Below are positions 60,496 to 64,000 of a DNA stretch of 64,000 nucleotides, piece after piece. The position numbers and the translations under genes were made by a program. Each line of letters begins with the position of its first letter. Positions within the stretch are counted from its first letter, which is position 1. Source of the DNA: Photobacterium sanctipauli (GTDB lineage: Bacteria > Pseudomonadota > Gammaproteobacteria > Enterobacterales > Vibrionaceae); assembly GCF_003026495.1 (NCBI RefSeq), contig NZ_PYMA01000013.1:99928-163927 (forward strand). The letters are read 5' to 3'. The notes below the pieces were generated by a model that was not told the origin of the DNA, did no database searches, and was given only the letters and a program-made list of their open reading frames with translations.

Positions 60496-61614
60496 TCAGC
60501 CTCGGGTATCGACAGTGGCAACGACAGATAACCCAGGGATCAGGCGGCCTGCCAATGCTTCCGGTGCTTTGACGGTAATTTTCACTGGCACGCGCTGAAC
60601 AATCTTGGTGAAGTTACCCGTGGCGTTTTCCGGTGGCAGCAAAGCGAATTTTGCCCCTGTCGCCGGCGAGAAGCTATCCACCACCCCTTCAAGTGTTTGA
60701 CCCGGGAAAGCATCCAGCTCGACATCAACTTTTTGCCCTTGGTGAATACCGCTGAGCTGGGTTTCTTTGAAGTTGGCTTCAATCCATACATCCGAGGTTG
60801 GCACCAAGCTCATTAGCGGCATGCCAGGTTGAACGTATAGGCCAACCCGTAGGCTGCGTTTGCCGACAATGCCATCCACCGGCGCGTAAATCTTGGTGTA
60901 GCTCAGGTTCAGATCTGCTTGCTCAAGTTGTGCTTGGGCTTCGGTTACCGATGCCTCTGCTTGAATAATTTGGCTGGCAATCACAGCCAATTGGTCAATC
61001 GCGGCTTGCTGGCTTGCCTTCGCTTCATCCAGTTGGGCCTTGGTGACTTTTTGATGCGAAATCATGCTGTCTAGCTCGTCTTGCGATGAGTAGTTGCGCT
61101 TGAGTAGGCTGCGGGTGCGCGATACCTGTTGCTGGGCTCGCTCAAACTCGGCTTGTGCCGAGGCGATTTGGCTATCGGCTTGGCGAATCTTAGTTTGCTG
61201 TAATTGTTGCTGGGCTTTGAGGTTTTCGATGGTCGCTTGGCTGACGGCAAGCTGGGCTTTGGCTTGGTCATCGGCGGCAATGAAATCGCGGTCATCAATT
61301 TTTGCCAACAAGTCGCCCGCCTTTACATGCTGGTTGTCCTCGACAAATGACTCGGTGATATACCCGGCAACCTTGGGGCTGATATTGGTGATGTCTCCTT
61401 GCAGGTAGGCATTCTCAGTCGATTCGAAATATTGGCCGTAGCCAAACCAGTAGCCACCGCCAGCGAGTCCTAACGAAAGCATGATCAAGGTAGCGATTAA
61501 CGGTGCTTTCTTCTTATTTTTTGGCTTGGTTTGTGCCGTGGCTGTTGCTGTTGCTGGTGTTGGCGTGTGTGCCTGCTGGGTATCGGTCGCGGCTGACTGG
61601 GTTTGCTGGGCCAT
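60496..61614 (-). CDS. emrA: EmrA/HlyD-family membrane fusion protein
   Basis: 372-residue periplasmic adaptor of the EmrAB tripartite pump. A Gln/Thr/Ala-rich cytoplasmic tail (residues 1-35) precedes one transmembrane helix (about 37-55, APLIATLIMLSLGLAGGGYWFGYG), then the lipoyl half-motif STENAYLQGDITNISPKVAGYI, a long coiled-coil hairpin (about 110-215) and the second lipoyl/beta-barrel part with YAPVDGIVGKRSLRVGLYVQPGMPL. Upstream gene of emrB, divergent from a LysR regulator. Confidence 0.92.
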   Translation of the reverse strand: MAQQTQSAATDTQQAHTPTPATATATAQTKPKNKKKAPLIATLIMLSLGLAGGGYWFGYGQYFESTENAYLQGDITNISPKVAGYITESFVEDNQHVKAGDLLAKIDDRDFIAADDQAKAQLAVSQATIENLKAQQQLQQTKIRQADSQIASAQAEFERAQQQVSRTRSLLKRNYSSQDELDSMISHQKVTKAQLDEAKASQQAAIDQLAVIASQIIQAEASVTEAQAQLEQADLNLSYTKIYAPVDGIVGKRSLRVGLYVQPGMPLMSLVPTSDVWIEANFKETQLSGIHQGQKVDVELDAFPGQTLEGVVDSFSPATGAKFALLPPENATGNFTKIVQRVPVKITVKAPEALAGRLIPGLSVVATVDTRG

Positions 61615-61764
61615 ATTACTCTCTTCTACTTATAGGAATGCGTCTGGGAACTTGGAATTTGAAAAGTGTTGCAAAGTGTAAATGAAAAAGATTGGGTGAT
61701 AGGATAGGAAAAAGAGGAAACACTGTTGCAAAATTCTTACCAATCGAAGAGTGAGTGGGCTGGT

Positions 61765-62670
61765 ATGGACTTGAACTCAATAGCGATATTTTCACAAGTT
61801 GTTGATTGTGGAAGCTTTACTCAAGCTGCTGAAATTCTTGATATGACAAAGTCGACGGTGAGCCGAAAAGTGGCCGAGTTGGAGCAAAGCTTAGGTGTGC
61901 GCTTGATCACGCGCTCGACACGGAGTTTGGTGCTCACACCGGAGGGGGAATCTTTCTACCAGTCTTGTTGCCAGATGCTAGAAATCATGGAGCAGGCAGA
62001 GCTGGAGGTCACTGCAAACCAAGACCTAGTGCGAGGGCGACTGAGCGTTGCCATGCCTGTGGAGTTGGGGCAGCAAGTGCTGGGGGAGTATATCAATGAC
62101 TTTCTCAAGCTATACCCGGATGTCACTATTCATCTTGAGCTAACGAACCGCGAGGTGGATATCATCGGTGAAGGTGTCGACTTATATGCCCAAGTGGGCG
62201 AGATGGACGACTCTACGTTGGTTTCTCGCCACCTCGCCCAGTCGAGCCGGGTGTTGGTCGCCAGCCCCGATTACCTTGATCAGTTTGGAATGATTCACCA
62301 GCCATCTGATCTCAAACCGCCTCACCATCAGGTCAAGATACAGAACAAGGCGGTTAAGTTACCCAGTTGGCATCTGATGCAGTCTGGCGATGCGGTGAGC
62401 ATTGACCTGCCTTACCGGCTCAGGGTAAACACCATCAGTATGTCGCTGGCGGCTTGCTTGGATGGGCTTGGTATCGCTGTGTTACCCGAGTTTATTTGTC
62501 GCGAACATTTCGCCACCGGCCGTTTGGTGCGCTTGCTACCTGACTGGGAAATGCCGTTGGTACCGGTGAGTTTGGTGTACCCCCAGCGCAAGCTGATCCC
62601 GAAACGGCTCCGGTTGTTGGTTGATTATCTTGTAGAAAGGTTTGCACAAAGAGCCGCAGGTTTGGAGTAG
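61765..62670 (+). CDS. LysR-family regulator of emrAB
   Basis: 301-residue LysR protein from the ATG at 61765 (MDLNSIAIFSQVVDCGSFTQ). Helix-turn-helix about 5-62 (SFTQAAEILDMTKSTVSRKVAELEQSLGVRL) and a co-inducer domain from about 88 (GRLSVAMPVELGQQVLGEYI). Divergent from emrA, so its probable regulator; LysR genes sit in this arrangement beside many MFS drug pumps. An upstream TTG at 61726 is in frame but less likely as a start. Confidence 0.9.
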   Translation: MDLNSIAIFSQVVDCGSFTQAAEILDMTKSTVSRKVAELEQSLGVRLITRSTRSLVLTPEGESFYQSCCQMLEIMEQAELEVTANQDLVRGRLSVAMPVELGQQVLGEYINDFLKLYPDVTIHLELTNREVDIIGEGVDLYAQVGEMDDSTLVSRHLAQSSRVLVASPDYLDQFGMIHQPSDLKPPHHQVKIQNKAVKLPSWHLMQSGDAVSIDLPYRLRVNTISMSLAACLDGLGIAVLPEFICREHFATGRLVRLLPDWEMPLVPVSLVYPQRKLIPKRLRLLVDYLVERFAQRAAGLE

Positions 62671-63362
62671 TACTGCTTGTGATTGGAGCAATATTTACAT
62701 TGTAAATTAGAGGTATTGGATTGATACATAGATGTATTTCAAAACCCAATAACTTAACCGTTTAAATATCTGGAAGAAGTGAGGGGAAATCTTGGCAAAG
62801 CAAGATGGCGTGCCCCTTCTCTTAAGGACTGATAGACTCAGAGAAGGGGCTACACAGTTCAATCAACTGTCTGCATTGTTCATCAATCTGTGCAAGACGT
62901 CATAATATATTGTTTGTTGGTATGCACAATGGCAAATCAAGACATCTTATATATTCCAATGCTAAATAAAAACTTAACTCAGTTTGCTATTATGCCTCAT
63001 ACACCTGCATGACTGCATCGAAACTGGTGTGTGGCCCCTTTTTATATTTCTTGTCTGCTTGAGCGATATATGAAAGGGGCCTCTAATAACTAGAAAGCAA
63101 ACCTCTAAAGACATGGAGTCGCCGTAACTTAATTGTTGCGGCTTTTTTTTAATCCCCACAAACGACTGCAATTGGGCAGTAAAACTTATGTATATTCATT
63201 ATCGACTTTAGCATGTTGATATTTTAAATATACAAGCTTGCAATTGAGAACTCCGATAAAACGTGTAAATTACATATTTGTATTGGGAGTACTTTTCTTC
63301 GATATTTACTCTATGATACAGCCCCCTTTTTACCTACCTTTGATCTGTCAAAAGGGGGCAAC
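62671..63362. other. Gene-free AT-rich region with four hairpins
   Basis: About 690 bp without a credible gene. It contains four inverted repeats: GCCCCTTCTCT/AGAGAAGGGGC at 62812-62850; GGCCCCTTT/AAAGGGGCC at 63033-63081; a terminator-like stem at 63121-63142; and GCCCCCTTTT/AAAAGGGGGC at 63321-63359. Three share a CCCCTT/AAGGGG theme. A non-coding transcript ending at 63150 is possible but unproven. Confidence 0.5.
63121..63150 (+). terminator. Strong orphan terminator
   Basis: Stem GCCGTAAC / GTTGCGGC (one T-G pair) with a 6-base loop followed by eight T. It lies 450 bp past the LysR stop with no gene directly upstream, so it may end a small RNA or the long LysR 3' region. Confidence 0.65.
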
Positions 63363-64000
63363 TGAAGTGGTCAACTGAAATTGGCCACGGTTTTAGAGTC
63401 ATTCCAAAATAATCGTTCTGACTCATTTGGCGTCAGGCCACCGTTATATTGATGTGGCCTGATCTCGCTGTAATATCCTGTGGTGTACTGTGTGATTGAA
63501 CGTTGTGCCTGGGCAAAACTCTCATACCCGATTGATGGTACCCATTCTGTCTTTAAGCTTCGGAAGAATCGCTCCATCGGACTATTATCCCAGCAATTTC
63601 CTCGTCGGCTCATGCTTTGCTCAATCTGATATCGCCAGAGTAGTTGCCGAAATTTCAGGCTAGTGTAATGCGAGCCTTGATCGCTATGGAACATAACATT
63701 TTTCGGTTTTCCTCTTGCCTCAAAAGCCATTGATAGGGCTTTGCTCGTTAAGTTGGTATCCGGCGATAGCGACATTGCCCAACCAACAGGTTTTCTTGCA
63801 AAGAGATCGAGAACTACGGCTAAATAAGCCCAGCGCGTTCCAACCCAAATATAGGTGACATCACCGCACCATGCTTGGTTCGGCTCCGTCACGGCGAACT
63901 GTCGGTCTAACTTATTCGCGACTTCAACATGTTCTTGAGTCACTTTCTTGTAGGCATGCTTAGGCAACTGACAGCTCACTAAACCTAGCTTTTTCATGAG
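63363..64000 (-). mobile_element. IS3-family insertion sequence, right-truncated by the window
   Basis: The visible part starts at a probable terminal repeat (TGAAGTGGTCAACTGAAATT, from 63363) 8 bp outside the transposase stop, as usual for IS3 elements. The other end, orfA and any target duplication lie beyond position 64000. Confidence 0.8.
63371..63997 (-). CDS. IS3-family transposase OrfB, partial (rve integrase domain)
   Basis: The last 208 residues or so of the transposase catalytic subunit. The DDE triad is visible: D in WCGDVTYIWVG, D in MFHSDQGSHYTS and E in NSPMERFFRSLKTEW, with the usual RRGNCWDN before the last. The reading frame is open to the window edge (Leu codon before the Met at 63997), so the N-terminal HTH_21 part is outside. 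OrfB is about 280 residues in this family and is normally made by frameshifting with OrfA. Confidence 0.93.
   Translation of the reverse strand: MKKLGLVSCQLPKHAYKKVTQEHVEVANKLDRQFAVTEPNQAWCGDVTYIWVGTRWAYLAVVLDLFARKPVGWAMSLSPDTNLTSKALSMAFEARGKPKNVMFHSDQGSHYTSLKFRQLLWRYQIEQSMSRRGNCWDNSPMERFFRSLKTEWVPSIGYESFAQAQRSITQYTTGYYSEIRPHQYNGGLTPNESERLFWNDSKTVANFS

Noticed and set aside
63321..63362. Part of the IS3 element
   Set aside because: The probable terminal repeat begins at about 63363; the hairpin lies outside it, though the exact end cannot be fixed without the other terminus.
1..64000. CRISPR arrays, tRNA, rRNA, replication origin, integrase or prophage structural genes
   Set aside because: Looked for and not seen; no regularly spaced repeats or recognisable RNA gene or phage module in the window.

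Overview
The window looks like chromosome from a marine or estuarine gammaproteobacterium, most probably a Vibrionaceae member (Photobacterium, Vibrio, Enterovibrio or a relative). The grounds are the overall protein resemblance, an ExeM-type nuclease with a GlyGly-CTERM tail, multihaem cytochromes, a xapA/LysR pair and generally moderate GC. This assignment comes from reading protein sequences, not from a search. No rRNA, tRNA or CRISPR array was seen.

Layout. 1-2.7 kb: the C-terminal three quarters of an RND pump and a small unknown acidic protein. 2.8-8.2 kb: a periplasmic anaerobic respiratory module. It has a Tat-exported flavoprotein reductase, a tetrahaem cytochrome and a NapC/NrfH-type quinol dehydrogenase, divergent from a TtrS/TtrR-like two-component system. 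8.2-12.7 kb: a PfkB kinase, NCS1 permease, ADP-ribosylglycohydrolase-family protein and GntR/UTRA regulator, which recalls E. coli yegTUVW with a different transporter. 12.7-17.7 kb: a BCCT transporter, an odd enolase-superfamily protein, an FAD oxidoreductase and a GntR/FCD regulator around an 18-bp palindrome. 17.7-28 kb: extracellular nuclease, PEP-CTERM protein, LysR/isochorismatase pair, small winged-helix-like protein, GH63 glycosidase and maltoporin. 28.3-30.3 kb: an AT-rich two-gene insert encoding a basic coiled-coil protein and a membrane-anchored DUF4041/GIY-YIG nuclease, the likely phage-defence locus. 30.3-36.9 kb: RibD-like reductase/TetR, LysR-xapA with a truncated nupC, a YdcF-like protein and a GST with a cysteine-rich tail.

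37-46 kb: a sugar-acid catabolic regulon. It has an enolase-superfamily dehydratase, an EamA transporter, a split UxaA-type dehydratase, a GntR/FCD regulator, an esterase, a nitroreductase, a GarR-like reductase and an SDR. Four copies of one 13-bp operator-like motif tie together promoters 4 kb apart. 46-50 kb: MarR plus a CDF metal exporter behind three palindromes, MerR, EamA and a lipoprotein ecotin. 50-56 kb: a complete agmatine deiminase fermentation pathway (putrescine carbamoyltransferase, carbamate kinase, antiporter, agmatine deiminase) with a TetR regulator. 56-62.7 kb: a second peptide deformylase, an AraC regulator with a tandem duplication at its 3' end, flavin reductase plus cyclase, and EmrAB with a LysR. 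The window ends in a gene-free stretch of hairpins beside a partial IS3-family element.

The most interesting loci are the DUF4041/GIY-YIG defence candidate, the flavoprotein reductase that lacks both substrate-binding histidines of fumarate reductase but keeps its arginines, the yeg-like nucleoside/ADP-ribose salvage cluster and the four-site GntR regulon. Many catabolic modules here carry a dedicated regulator transcribed divergently from its targets, so operator candidates can be read directly.
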